Below, in pieces: positions 1-8,330 of a DNA stretch of 64,000 nucleotides. Source of the DNA: Bog-756 sp963725395 (lineage in GTDB: Bacteria; Actinomycetota; Acidimicrobiia; Acidimicrobiales; RAAP-2); the NCBI GenBank assembly GCA_963725395.1, contig CAVRYH010000002.1, positions 558,001-622,000 of the forward strand, read 5' to 3'. The notes beneath the pieces are model-generated. The model did not search any database. It was given only the letters and a program-made list of their open reading frames with translations, and was not told the origin of the DNA. How positions within the stretch are numbered: the first letter of the stretch is position 1; every line of letters begins with the position of its first letter. A program made the translations under genes and the position numbers.

Positions 1-510
1 CGGGGCGGGGTGGTCACGGCATTCACCGAATCCGTCGACGTGCTGCCCACCATCTGTCGCTGGTTGGACATAGAGGTTCCCCTCCAGGCCGACGGCCGCG
101 CGCTCCAGCCCTTCCTCAGGGGGGAGGGCCTCGGGCACGACGGGCGGCCCGAGCACTGGCGGGACGACGCCCACTGGAGCTGGAATTTCTCCAGCCCAGC
201 CACCCGGTCGGCCGAACGTCATTTGGGATTGCCGATGGCCCACTGCTCCCTCGACGTGTCGAGGGGCGCGACGGTGAAGTACGTCCAGTTCGCGGCGGAC
301 CCCGCCGTCTTCCCTCCGATCCTGTTCGACCTGTCCACCGATCCCCACCAGCTCCACGACCTGGTCCCTGACGGAGGGGTGGCCCAGCTCGGATGGGACG
401 CAGCTCAGCGCCTAGCCCGGTGGAGGATGCGCAACGATGACCGCACGCTCACCGGCACCATGCTGACCGAGCGTGCCGGGGCGGTGGTGACCCGCGACGA
501 CTGGTGGTGA
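1..510 (+). CDS. phosphonate monoester hydrolase / arylsulfatase (C-terminal part, cut by window edge)
   Basis: The reading frame is open from base 1 and ends at a TGA at 508-510, so this is the last 169 residues of a longer gene. It reads as the C-terminal part of an alkaline phosphatase-superfamily hydrolase. The stretch DVLPTICRWLDIEVPLQADG, then RALQPFLRG, LLFDLSTDP-like spacing and the late WRMRNDDRTLTG block match my memory of the phosphonate monoester hydrolase/type I sulfatase subgroup. These enzymes cleave phosphonate or sulfate monoesters. The catalytic formylglycine and metal ligands would lie upstream of the window, so activity cannot be judged. It converges on a phosphonatase-like HAD gene 22 bases away, which favours an organophosphonate substrate over a sulfate ester. 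An ordinary sulfatase remains possible. Confidence 0.7.
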   Translation, partial: RGGVVTAFTESVDVLPTICRWLDIEVPLQADGRALQPFLRGEGLGHDGRPEHWRDDAHWSWNFSSPATRSAERHLGLPMAHCSLDVSRGATVKYVQFAADPAVFPPILFDLSTDPHQLHDLVPDGGVAQLGWDAAQRLARWRMRNDDRTLTGTMLTERAGAVVTRDDWW

Positions 511-532
511 GCGGTATCGGGCCTGGTGCCGG

Positions 533-1228
533 TCAGTTCGACCGGTCGAGCAGCAGCCCGGGGAGGTCGGCGACCGAGTCGATCAGGTGGGTGTGCGGTG
601 CCCGGCCCAGCTCCGAACGGTCGTGAGCGCCGCTCAGCACGCCGATCACCAACGACGCGCCGGCCCGGGTCCCGGCCAGGAGGTCGCTCGTGGTGTCACC
701 CACGACGGCCACCTCAGCCACATCGTCGATGTGCAGTTTGAGCACCGCGGTGAGGATCATGTCCGGCCACGGTCGGCCCCGTCCGGCGTCGGCGGGGGAC
801 AAGGTGAGGTCGACCGACCCGTTCCAGCCCAGGGCTGCCATGATCCGGTCCCTCGTCGCCGGCGAGAACCCCGTGGTCAGGCACAGCCTCATGCCGGCGT
901 CGCGGAGGACGGCGAACGCGTGCTCCGCTCCGGGGAGAGCGGACACCTCACCCCGGTCAACCGCCTGATCGAATGCCTCCTCGAAGGCGAGATTGGCCTG
1001 CTCGGCCCGGTGATGGTCGCCGCCCAGCAGCTCGGTGAACACGGTGATCTTCGACTGGCCCATGGTCCGGCGGATGTACTCCTCCGGATCGGCCATCAGC
1101 GAGTTGGCCGTGAGCCCCACCGCGTCCAGTGCCACCTGGAAGGCCTCCTCGACCGCCCCGTCGTCGGCCACGGTGGTGCCGGCCATGTCGAGGACCACCA
1201 GACGGATCGGATGGGCCGGAGGATTCAC
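533..1228 (-). CDS. phosphonatase-like HAD hydrolase (TIGR03351-type)
   Basis: A HAD-superfamily hydrolase of 231 residues. The first motif is D14-M-A-G-T-T, with Ala two residues after the nucleophile as in phosphonoacetaldehyde hydrolase (DxAGT) rather than the usual DxDG. A cap-domain MGQSK motif puts Lys60 where phosphonatase has its Schiff-base lysine. Later motifs are RGRPWPDMI and VGDTTSDLLAG. In this family such proteins are thought to cleave a C-P bond, but the substrate is not established. I place the start at GTG 1228 because it overlaps the stop of the upstream FAD oxidoreductase (GTGA) and has a GAGGT-like site before it. An ATG at 1246 is the alternative. The gene is translationally coupled to the HpnW-like gene, a partnership known for this family. 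Confidence 0.8.
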   Translation of the reverse strand: MNPPAHPIRLVVLDMAGTTVADDGAVEEAFQVALDAVGLTANSLMADPEEYIRRTMGQSKITVFTELLGGDHHRAEQANLAFEEAFDQAVDRGEVSALPGAEHAFAVLRDAGMRLCLTTGFSPATRDRIMAALGWNGSVDLTLSPADAGRGRPWPDMILTAVLKLHIDDVAEVAVVGDTTSDLLAGTRAGASLVIGVLSGAHDRSELGRAPHTHLIDSVADLPGLLLDRSN

Positions 1229-2367
1229 CCGGTCACCTCGTCCCATGTCTGCTCGGCGATGGCGGGGGAGAGGGTCATCCCGCGCCCGGCCGGCCCGGTG
1301 ACCACCCGCACCACCGGTTCGATCTGTTCCGACCAGTAGATGCTGCCGTCGGTGGCCAGTGTGTACTCACCGGCCCAACGTCGGACCACCGGCGGGAGGT
1401 CCCAGCCCAGGATTGCCTCGGCGCGGGACCGGAGCCCACCGTAGGCGGACTCGTCGACGGCGAAGTCGAAGGGCTCGTCGTAGACGTGGGTGTCCCCGAT
1501 GGTCAGGCTTCCGTCCGACCGCTGCACCACGAGGAGCTGCATGCCCCATTCGGCGGTGTCGGCACGGGCAGCGGGCAGCCGCTCCCGGTCCGGCAGGTCG
1601 AAGGCCGGGTAGTACCGCATGGTGTCGGCGTCGGCGATGGCCGTAGTGAGATGCTCCATCGTGGGTGCCGTCTGCATCATCTGCAGGCGGCACCTCCTGA
1701 GAGGGGCGACGGCCAGTGCGGCACCGACGCGGCCAGCGAGCCCGGTCAGTCGGTCTCCGACGCACAGGAGGGCCATCGTCCCATGATGGCGGTTGCCGAG
1801 GTGGTCGATGACGGTCGCTCCGCCGGCTCCGGAGCTGATGGGGACGTCGACCACCTGACGACCGGGGATCCACCGGTAGTGGCCGGTCGACTCGAGATGG
1901 GCCCGGAGGGCGCCGAGGACCGACCCGGGCTCGACCACCGCATCCTCCCGGCACCAGAGACCCCCGCCCACTTCGCCCTTGACGACAGGGTTGAGGGCAC
2001 GGACCCCTGCCTCGTCGACCAGCTCGAATCCCCGTGCCGAGGCGTCGGGCTGGTCCGCCGCCCGGGCCATCAGTGCCAGCTCATCGGGGTGCGTGGCCAC
2101 GGTCAACGAACCGACAGCCCGGAACCCCACATCGGGCACCTGGCCGGCCAGTTGCTGCCACAGGGTCCGTGCCCTGAGCGCGAGCTCCAGTTCGTCCCCG
2201 GCCGCCCGCCCACTGACCCACACCAGACCGAAATTCCTGACCGAGGCCCTCCTGGGCCCGGCGTCGGCCTCGAGGTGCACGACCTCCCAGCCCCGCCGGC
2301 ACGCTTCCACGGCATGCATGGTGCCGATCACCCCGCCGCCGACAACTATCACCCGTTCCGCGGCCAT
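1225..2367 (-). CDS. FAD-dependent oxidoreductase, HpnW/TIGR03364 type
   Basis: A DAO-type flavoprotein of 380 residues. The N-terminal dinucleotide-binding motif VIVVGGGVIG follows directly after the start, then a basic-acidic strand (VVHLEADAGPRRASVRNFG) typical of the TIGR03364 clade. The C-terminal GRGMTLSPAIAEQ block closes the FAD site. This clade is known to be syntenic with phosphonatase-like HAD proteins and is proposed to oxidise the amino group of an aminophosphonate or related compound, giving the aldehyde for the HAD enzyme. That role is inferred from genomic context, not proven. The start at ATG 2367 places the GGG motif at residue 10; the frame stays open 150 bases further upstream, but that segment is arginine- and proline-rich and looks non-coding. 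Its stop overlaps the start of the HAD gene. Confidence 0.8.
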   Translation of the reverse strand: MAAERVIVVGGGVIGTMHAVEACRRGWEVVHLEADAGPRRASVRNFGLVWVSGRAAGDELELALRARTLWQQLAGQVPDVGFRAVGSLTVATHPDELALMARAADQPDASARGFELVDEAGVRALNPVVKGEVGGGLWCREDAVVEPGSVLGALRAHLESTGHYRWIPGRQVVDVPISSGAGGATVIDHLGNRHHGTMALLCVGDRLTGLAGRVGAALAVAPLRRCRLQMMQTAPTMEHLTTAIADADTMRYYPAFDLPDRERLPAARADTAEWGMQLLVVQRSDGSLTIGDTHVYDEPFDFAVDESAYGGLRSRAEAILGWDLPPVVRRWAGEYTLATDGSIYWSEQIEPVVRVVTGPAGRGMTLSPAIAEQTWDEVTG

Positions 2368-2488
2368 CACCCACCGATCGTAGACGTGCACATCGGCCGA
2401 GTCCGGGGGGCGTCTGGCGGGATTCGCCGCCCGGGGACAGGGCAGTCCCTGGGTGACCGCGGTTCGGCTAAATTGACGGTTCGCCCAT

Positions 2489-2561
2489 TCGGGGGTGGCG
2501 CAACTGGCAGCGCGCATGATTCTGGTTCATGAGGTTGGAGGTTCGAGCCCTCCCCCCCGAG
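2489..2561 (+). tRNA. tRNA-Gln (anticodon CTG)
   Basis: Full cloverleaf by eye: 7-bp acceptor stem TCGGGGG/CCCCCGA, 4-bp D stem GCGC/GCGC, anticodon stem CATGA/TCATG with loop TTCTGGT (anticodon CTG at positions 34-36), 5-base variable loop, T stem GGAGG/CCTCC with TTCGAGC loop, and discriminator G. The 3' CCA is not encoded. It lies 95 bases upstream of tRNA-Glu on the same strand. Confidence 0.93.
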
Positions 2562-2656
2562 CGTTCACGGCTCCCCAAAAGGGGCAGTGGCTCGCCGATC
2601 CTGAAAACGAGGGAAGGCGGCGGTTCGTTCACAATGTGGCGGGCCGGCAGGAACAG

Positions 2657-2732
2657 GGTCCCATCGTCTAGAGGCCTAGGACACCACCCTCTCAAGGTGG
2701 AGACACGGGTTCGAACCCCGTTGGGACTGCCA
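2657..2732 (+). tRNA. tRNA-Glu (anticodon CTC)
   Basis: Acceptor stem GGTCCCA/TGGGACT (one G-T pair), anticodon stem CCACC/GGTGG with loop CTCTCAA (anticodon CTC), T stem ACGGG/CCCGT with loop TTCGAAC, discriminator G2729, and an encoded CCA at 2730-2732. Its 3' half is repeated 12 kb downstream and an integrase remnant follows directly, so this tRNA looks like the attachment site of an integrated element. Confidence 0.95.
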
Positions 2733-2735
2733 GTG
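2701..2735. repeat. candidate attL: 3' end of tRNA-Glu
   Basis: This 35-base segment, the 3' end of the tRNA-Glu gene plus three bases, aligns to 14801-14836 with three substitutions and one single-base indel. The central 17 bases (2711-2727 and 14811-14827) are identical. The integrase remnant starts about 120 bases downstream. Tyrosine integrases commonly recombine at the T-arm/3' end of tRNA genes, so this fits attL of an island. The mismatches suggest an old insertion. Confidence 0.6.
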
Positions 2736-2854
2736 AAGTACCGGTTTTGCAAAGGACACCTCGGGCGATACAGATCCTGCTACTGGCTTTGCTACTGGGA
2801 TCAGCAGAAGGCGGTGCGCTCCACCTGGGAGAACAACCGATCCAGGGGGCCGGT

Positions 2855-3492
2855 GTGCGTGGACATATCTGGGAACGCGGGAAGGGGACCTGGGAAATTC
2901 GGGTGTTCTTTGGCCGGGACCCCATCACCCGCCGGGACAGCTACAAGATCCGCACCTCAAGGCGGGAAAAAAGGAAGCGGAGAAGGAGCTGCGGGTCCTG
3001 CTCTCCACGATCGAGGCCCGGCGTGTTTAGCGAGGGAACCTTCGGGGAGCTCCTGGAGCGGTGGTACCTGGTGGCCTTGACTTCGAGGGACTGGTCGCCG
3101 AAAACAGTGGCTGACCACCGGAGGATCATCGACAAGCAGCTCGGACCTCTCAAGGGCCTGGCCCTGAACAAGCTCCGCACTCCGTTGATCGATAGCTACT
3201 ACGCCAGGCTCCGCAGCCATGGGGGTCGCGGTGGGCACGAACCCCCGCATGAACACAAGGGAGAGTTGTGCGAGAAGGGTGCGCCGCTGTCGGCGGCGAC
3301 CGTGCGTCAAGTCCACGCCATCGTTCACTCAGCGCTGAGCAGGCGGTCGTCTGGGACCTGCTTCTGTTCAATCCCGCGGCCAAGGCCTCACCCGGCCCTA
3401 TCGAGACCCCCGAGATGCGAATCCCGACCGTGGACGAGGTCCTTCGCATGCTGAAGGAGGCGGAGGCCGACGACCCTGGGGCAGGGTGGTAG
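2855..3492 (+). pseudogene. tyrosine (phage-type) integrase, frameshifted and truncated
   Basis: The N-terminal part of a phage-type integrase is recognisable but spread over two frames. It starts at GTG 2855 (VRGHIWERGKGTWEIRVFFG) and runs to about 2955. A second frame carries KKEAEKELRVLLSTIEA until a TAG at 3028-3030. The first frame then resumes with FGELLERWYLVA and KTVADHRRIIDKQLGPL, the SAM-like DNA-binding domain. A third shift near 3335 leads into VVWDLLLFNPAAKA and VDEVLRMLKEAEADDPGAGW before a stop. The catalytic domain (R...HxxR...Y) is absent. The protein would be non-functional. It sits directly after tRNA-Glu in the usual position of a site-specific integrase. Confidence 0.85.
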
Positions 3493-4147
3493 CAACCGAC
3501 CTCAACTCCGATATGGATGCTGAGATGCCCGTCGTGCCCCGCCGCCGTGTTAAATAACCATATGTCGGGGCGGGTTGCCCTAGCTAATCACATGAATAAG
3601 CTGTTGGGCCGACACCTTCGGTAGTGCTCTGACCTGGCTATCTGTGTTCAACAAATCGGACGAAGAAATATCATTGAGTAGTCACCTATTCAGCACATAT
3701 CCTGTGCCATATTGGCGATCATGGACAACAGCGTTCCCGTGGATCAAGGCAACCGATGGCTCGCCGTCAAGGACGTAGCCCCGGTGCTTGGCGTCAGTGA
3801 TCGGACAGTCAGGTGTCAACCAGAGAAGGTTCACAGGTTCATGAGGTTCACGAGTCGCTCCCCGAGGCCCACCACCCCAAGTAGAGCGGCCACCGCTCGC
3901 CGCCCTTCTGAGGCCGCTACCATCGCCAGCCGTCGACTTCGTCTCCTCGGCCCAAATGAATGGTGCCTTGCGCTTCGCCGAGCTCTGAACCCCGCGGATT
4001 CACCACGCATTCGGTGGGGGCGCACTTCACAGCACCCAGATGGCTCCCACCCGCGAGCTGGAGACCGTGACGTGTTCAGGAACTGGATGGCCGCTGGCAA
4101 CAGAGAGTTTGCTTGTCGGATCGGCGAACTCATCGTAAGCAGTCGAC
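3493..4147. other. AT-richer spacer with no intact gene
   Basis: This stretch separates the integrase remnant from the purple acid phosphatase gene. Its first part (about 3540-3720) contains A/T runs that stand out against the surrounding GC-rich DNA. Apart from the small helix-turn-helix remnant at 3721-3813 I recognise no gene. The open frame continuing from that remnant to 4170 is arginine/serine-rich and looks non-coding. Confidence 0.5.
3721..3813 (+). pseudogene. helix-turn-helix (excisionase/MerR-like) remnant
   Basis: About 30 codons from ATG 3721 contain NRWLAVKDVAPVLGVSDRTV, which looks like the first half of a HTH_17/excisionase-type domain (a Trp-Leu followed by the two helices). 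The normal continuation (a wing with a basic KxPxxRxG-type segment) is missing and the sequence turns into low-quality, Ser/Arg-rich translation. Such small DNA-binding proteins often sit beside integrases as excisionases, so it may be a dead xis gene of the island. A chance resemblance cannot be excluded. Confidence 0.35.
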
Positions 4148-6187
4148 ATGCACGAATCCCGTTCGCCTGATGAAGAATCTGGTCTTGGTAAGCCGGTATC
4201 CCGACGCATCTTCTTGAAGGGCGCAGCCGGCGCTGCCCTTGCCGCCGCTGCCGCGCCGATGATCTTCGATGGCACCGCATTTGCCTCACTGGGCACCGGT
4301 ACGGCACCCGAGCAGGTGCATCTCCAGTGGGGCGCAGACCCAACGTCGAGTGTGGTCATTTCATGGGCCTCACCCAGCCTTGAGCCTGCCCCGAGCCTCC
4401 TCTGGGGCTCGTCGGCCCTTCTTCTCAACACCCCCGTCGTGCCAGTTGCGAAGCAGTACACGGACGGAACCAGTGGCGAGACTGTCTACACCTACCACGC
4501 CGAGCTGACCGGTCTCACTGCGAACAGCACCTACTACTACCAGATCACCGACGGTGCGGCGACGCCGAGCACGTTTCCCTCCAGTGGTGCGCTCGACTTC
4601 CTCACCGCGCCGACCGGCCGCTCGGCGTTCAGCTTCACAAGCTTCGGCGATCTGGGAACGCCCGCCGGTTACTCCGAATCCCAGTACAACGCCTACTACG
4701 CGGTGAGCGAGGTGGAAGCCCTCGCCCCGCTGTTCCATCTCCTCAACGGCGACCTCTGCTACGCGGACAAGTTGCCCGCCACCCAGCCCCAACCCGAAGT
4801 GTGGAGGGCCTTCGGGCTGAACATCCAGCGATCAGCGGCCAACCGGCCCTGGATGCCTTGCATCGGCAACCACGAAATCGAGGTCGGAAGCACGAACTAC
4901 AACCTGACCGGCTCGCTCGCCAACGAGAACGGGATCACGCTCTCCGGCCTCACGTCGGCCGGACAGTTGTATGCCGGTGGGCCGTATCCACAGTGGGCGA
5001 ACGGGCAGTTCGGTCAGGCGTCCTACCAGACCAGGTTTACGCTGCCCGATAACGGAACCGGCGCGTGGGGGAGTGGAGGGTTCAGCGGGTCCTTCTACTC
5101 GTTCAGGGTGGGTTCGGTACAGTTCATCTCCCTGGACGCCAACGATGTCTGCTACCAGGACAGCGGGGCCTTTACGACGACCGCACTCACCGGCGGCGTT
5201 CCGGCCAACACCGGCGTCTACAACCGGCAGTACACCGGTGCACTGGGCGCTGCCGCCGAGGACAACACGATCCCTTCTGGCAGCAACGTGCAGACCCAGT
5301 GGTTGGAGACGACGCTGCAGAACGCGGCCAACGACACCACCGTCGACTGGATCATTGTGCAGATGCACCAGACGGCGTGTTCTTCGTCGCACGACAACGG
5401 CAGCGATCTCGGCATCCGCCAGGTCTGGCTACCACTCTTCGACAAGTATCAAGTCGACCTGGTGCTCTGCGGACATGATCACGACTACGAGCGCTCGTTT
5501 CCGGTCCGCGGTTTCAACCACAACCAGGGGACGGGACTGTCGGGCACCGGAACTGGTTTCCTGCGGGCTGGCCAGACCGGCGTCGAGACCTTGCAACCGA
5601 ACCCGGTGGTCACTGACAACACCCTCACGACGTTCGATACCAGCCAGGGGACCGTCCACCTGATCCTTGGCGGTGGAGGAACCAACAAGCCCGACAACAC
5701 CTATGGTCTTTACGGGAGCACCACCACTGTCGATGGCCGTTCGGTTCCCCCGGCCGGTGTCAACACCTACACCAACCCGAAGGTGGTGGCTCCTTCTCAG
5801 AAGGGCATTCCGGATACCTGGGAGCCAGCCGTGTGGTCGGCCAAGACGGACACCGCCGACGCATTCGGGATCGCGCAGTTCACGGTCGACCCCGGCACGA
5901 CCCCGGGTGGAACAACCACGCTGACGCTGAACTACTACCACGCACCCGCAGCGGCCATGTCGTCAACGCAAGTTCCCTCTCCTCTGTACACCCTGTATGA
6001 CACCGTCACATTCACCCGATTGCGGAGTGACGGAGCGTCACCCATTCGGCCACCAGTTGACACTCCCGAGTTCAGCAGTCCGATCCTTGCGGTGGCCGGT
6101 GCGGCTGCGGTTGGAGCAGGGGCGCTCTACCTCAGGTCAAGGTCGTATTCGTCCCAAAAGGTGGTTGTTTCGCAGCACGACAACTGA
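4148..6187 (+). CDS. purple acid phosphatase-like metallophosphoesterase, Tat-exported, membrane-anchored
   Basis: A 679-residue protein with a twin-arginine signal (SRRIFLKG at 18-25, then an Ala-rich segment). An N-terminal fibronectin-like domain (about 54-155; PEQVHLQWG, VVISWAS) is followed by a calcineurin-type phosphoesterase domain carrying the metal-ligand blocks GDLG (167-170), NGDLCYAD (200-207), GNHE (240-243), VQMHQ (about 405) and CGHDHDYERS (about 440). This is the purple acid phosphatase arrangement of a dinuclear metal site, so it should release phosphate from phosphomonoesters outside the cell. A C-terminal hydrophobic helix (about 650-667) followed by Arg/Ser-rich residues suggests that it stays anchored. 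It is island cargo. A Pho-box-like repeat lies 2 kb downstream, not in its own promoter. Confidence 0.88.
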   Translation: MHESRSPDEESGLGKPVSRRIFLKGAAGAALAAAAAPMIFDGTAFASLGTGTAPEQVHLQWGADPTSSVVISWASPSLEPAPSLLWGSSALLLNTPVVPVAKQYTDGTSGETVYTYHAELTGLTANSTYYYQITDGAATPSTFPSSGALDFLTAPTGRSAFSFTSFGDLGTPAGYSESQYNAYYAVSEVEALAPLFHLLNGDLCYADKLPATQPQPEVWRAFGLNIQRSAANRPWMPCIGNHEIEVGSTNYNLTGSLANENGITLSGLTSAGQLYAGGPYPQWANGQFGQASYQTRFTLPDNGTGAWGSGGFSGSFYSFRVGSVQFISLDANDVCYQDSGAFTTTALTGGVPANTGVYNRQYTGALGAAAEDNTIPSGSNVQTQWLETTLQNAANDTTVDWIIVQMHQTACSSSHDNGSDLGIRQVWLPLFDKYQVDLVLCGHDHDYERSFPVRGFNHNQGTGLSGTGTGFLRAGQTGVETLQPNPVVTDNTLTTFDTSQGTVHLILGGGGTNKPDNTYGLYGSTTTVDGRSVPPAGVNTYTNPKVVAPSQKGIPDTWEPAVWSAKTDTADAFGIAQFTVDPGTTPGGTTTLTLNYYHAPAAAMSSTQVPSPLYTLYDTVTFTRLRSDGASPIRPPVDTPEFSSPILAVAGAAAVGAGALYLRSRSYSSQKVVVSQHDN

Positions 6188-6456
6188 GCGCCGCATTTCC
6201 CGACTCGGAGGGCAAGCCGGTTCTTGCGTCCTGATCGTCGGGGGCGAACCGGATGACTTGGTGAGCCTGGGGTGCCACGACTGCGGCAATGAATGGTCGA
6301 CTGAGCCGCCATCCGCGACGCCGGTTCGTAAAAAGTCACCCCCTGGGCTGAGCGTTCGCAGAGGGTAGTTCGGTTAGGCCCATTCGTCTCTTTGGCCGCG
6401 ACATACGCGACACTGTCATCCAAGCGGTATCCAGCCGCCAAGTGGGAGGTCGGCGA

Positions 6457-6627
6457 ATGATTATGGACGGTGAAGTGTTTCGTACCTGCCCGGACTGTGG
6501 CTCTGAGGACGTGCCGACGTTGGTCGTGAGTGGACCTTCGGCTGTCTTTGCTGGAACCGGGTGGCGCTGCCGAACGTGCAACTGCTCCTGGACCGACCAG
6601 CAGTCCCGATTGGTTCGCGCGTCATAG
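6457..6627 (+). CDS. zinc-ribbon miniprotein (56 aa)
   Basis: A 56-residue protein with two CxxC knuckles: TCPDCGS near residue 9 and RCRTC near 36, a zinc-ribbon arrangement. Between them lies DVPTLVVSG. The start ATG 6457 has a strong site (GGGAGGT, 6 bases upstream); a GTG at 6442 is less likely. The same pattern, CPxCGSxDVPTLVVxG with a second RCRxC, recurs in the 59-residue protein at 28385-28564, which supports that both are real genes. Function is unknown. Candidates are a nucleic-acid-binding or protein-binding zinc ribbon. No partner is evident, since the neighbours (a phosphatase upstream, an opposite-strand peptidase downstream) do not form an operon with it. Confidence 0.7.
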   Translation: MIMDGEVFRTCPDCGSEDVPTLVVSGPSAVFAGTGWRCRTCNCSWTDQQSRLVRAS

Positions 6628-6965
6628 GGGCCAGACATCGCGACCGCGCGCGCTTCGCTGCCTCCGAGCAGGACCGGAATACCCCCCGGGTAGCCGCGGC
6701 ATCACCATATTCACACCGCACCACTGACAAGGCCTTGATGCGCCCGGAACGTAGGTGACCCTCCAGTGCTTCTTCACAGGCCATGCAACGGAACGTGGCA
6801 CGTTGACCTGGGGTCGGCCAGCTTCGATCGGAGCCGCCAGAGCCATTTCCCACCCACCGCTCGGCATGTTGTCACCATGACACGTTCGGTGAGATTTTGC
6901 ACGCCTGTTGCGAAAGATTCACTTGCGTGCGGATAACCAACCCCACCATGCCCCAACGTTGCGTT
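6628..6965. other. intergenic, no gene recognised
   Basis: The stretch lies between the zinc-ribbon gene and the converging M24 peptidase gene. I see no protein family, RNA or strong hairpin in it. Short open frames on both strands have no recognisable motif. Confidence 0.5.
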
Positions 6966-7664
6966 CTACGGTGTACGGTCCGAGGAGGACTGATCGTCGA
7001 GTAGGAGGTCCTCGTAGAAGGCGCCGAACGTCTTCTCTTGGTTGGTGATGGCGATCTCAAGCACCCAGAGGTTGGGGCAGGGCGTGAATGGGATGTCGGC
7101 CAGCGAGCCGACGTAGTGGGCCGAGTGCGGATAGTCCGAGAGTCGGTGGCCCGAGAGGCCCATGTTGAGCGTCCAGCCGAACTTCTCGGTTGTCACCCTC
7201 GCGAAATCGTAGAGCTCGACTCCTGTGATCCGCTCGGTGAACCACTTGTCCCGGACGATGTCCCAGATCTGGCGGACGTCGCGCTGGGCCTTGAGGTGCA
7301 GCGGATCATTACCGAGGACGAACGTGTCTCCTGCATCGCCTTCGAAATTGCCGTAGATCGGTCCGATGTCGATGAAGAAGATGTCGTTCTCCCGGAGCAC
7401 CACCCCTCGCTTCGAGCGCTCAGTGAAGTCCTTGATCGTGTTCGAGCCGCATCGAACGATGATGTGGTGCCAGCCCCGGCGCATTTCGAGCTCTAAGAGG
7501 GTAGCCCGGGCGATCTCTTTGGCCTCCTCCTCGGACAGTCCGACAGTGACCTGGCGTGCGATCATTTGGACGGCCCTACGTGTGCGGGCCCGGACATCCA
7601 GATAGCCGTCGAGGTCAAAGGCGATTCCCGTCGCCTCGATGGCGGTGGTATCAGTGATGCTCAT
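6966..7664 (-). CDS. M24 (Xaa-Pro aminopeptidase-like) metallopeptidase
   Basis: A 232-residue pita-bread-fold protein lacking the N-terminal creatinase domain of classical Xaa-Pro peptidases. The expected dinuclear metal ligands are visible: FIDIGPIYG (first Asp), EGDAGDTF (second Asp), GLSGHRLSDYPH (His), WVLEIAI (Glu) and FYEDLLLDD near the C-terminus (Glu). It is probably a cytosolic peptidase or an amidinohydrolase-like relative acting on small N-acyl or prolyl substrates. The exact substrate cannot be read from sequence. Its ATG overlaps the stop of the upstream membrane-protein gene by four bases, so the two are translationally coupled. Confidence 0.8.
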   Translation of the reverse strand: MSITDTTAIEATGIAFDLDGYLDVRARTRRAVQMIARQVTVGLSEEEAKEIARATLLELEMRRGWHHIIVRCGSNTIKDFTERSKRGVVLRENDIFFIDIGPIYGNFEGDAGDTFVLGNDPLHLKAQRDVRQIWDIVRDKWFTERITGVELYDFARVTTEKFGWTLNMGLSGHRLSDYPHSAHYVGSLADIPFTPCPNLWVLEIAITNQEKTFGAFYEDLLLDDQSSSDRTP

Positions 7665-8095
7665 CGTTCCTCCCGGAGATGGTGGGCGGTGTGAGGTTCC
7701 ATCGTGCAGTCATGGCTTGTGCGGATCAGGGACTCGACGGAGCGGGATGGCTCGCCGGACCCTTCCACCCTCGGTCGTATCTCGACGAGATAGATGATTC
7801 CGAATGCCCCGCTAAACAGGAGCCCCAAGGGGAATCCAACTATCGGGACGGCGACGCCCACCACCAGAAGCGCGATCCACAATGTCCGGTGATGTCCGGC
7901 CGATCGGAATGCCGGTCCAGTTCGCTGACAGGCATCAGTGTGTGCCCAAGCGGTGAACACGGCGAGAACCGTCATGGCCAGCAAGAAGCCCGCCTCTCCT
8001 CGCGCGATCTCGCTCACCACTGCCACATCCCCTCTCCCCAGACGACCATTTGCATCCCCAAGTACTGCGAATGACTGATCGAGGATTTCTGACAT
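7661..8095 (-). CDS. small membrane protein of unknown function
   Basis: 144 residues with a hydrophobic helix near 34-50 (AGFLLAMTVLAVFTAWA) and a longer hydrophobic region about 72-104 (TLWIALLVVGVAVPIVGFPL onward) that could be two helices. A charged, cytosolic-looking C-terminus follows. I do not recognise the family. It is the first gene of a two-gene unit with the M24 peptidase homologue, with a four-base overlap. A Pho-box-like direct repeat lies 80 bases upstream of its start. Confidence 0.55.
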   Translation of the reverse strand: MSEILDQSFAVLGDANGRLGRGDVAVVSEIARGEAGFLLAMTVLAVFTAWAHTDACQRTGPAFRSAGHHRTLWIALLVVGVAVPIVGFPLGLLFSGAFGIIYLVEIRPRVEGSGEPSRSVESLIRTSHDCTMEPHTAHHLREER

Positions 8096-8174
8096 TGACC
8101 TCGGACGTCACAGTGGCTCGGTGACGGAGGTTTGGGGCATCTTCACCTCTGTCGGGCAACCTACAGATCGAACC

Positions 8175-8191
8175 TGACAGAAACATGACAG
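8175..8191. promoter_or_regulatory. Pho-box-like direct repeat between divergent genes
   Basis: TGACAG occurs at 8175-8180 and again at 8186-8191, an 11-base period. On the other strand this reads CTGTCATGTTTCTGTCA, close to the classical OmpR/PhoB-class half-site pattern CTGTCA-N5-CTGTCA. It lies between the divergent membrane-protein gene (start 8095) and the OmpR-family response regulator (start 8331), so it may be that regulator's own site. Confidence 0.45.
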
Positions 8192-8330
8192 AACAATGAG
8201 GGGCCTCGATTCCTCTGAGGGTTGAGCCCACGGCGCCAGCGGCTACGTGCATATCCCGGCATGGGGACCCTGAAGGCCTTCAGCCGCACGACTACCCAGG
8301 TGCGCGCCAAATAGGCGAAAATGACCATCC

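Noticed and set aside
1129..2532. A 467-codon open frame on the plus strand across the FAD oxidoreductase gene
   Set aside because: It is antisense to a clear flavoprotein gene and its translation is Pro/Gly/Arg-rich without motifs.
3814..4170. The long open frame continuing from the helix-turn-helix stub
   Set aside because: After about 30 residues the translation is Ser/Arg/Pro-rich, lacks any motif, and overlaps the start of the phosphatase gene.
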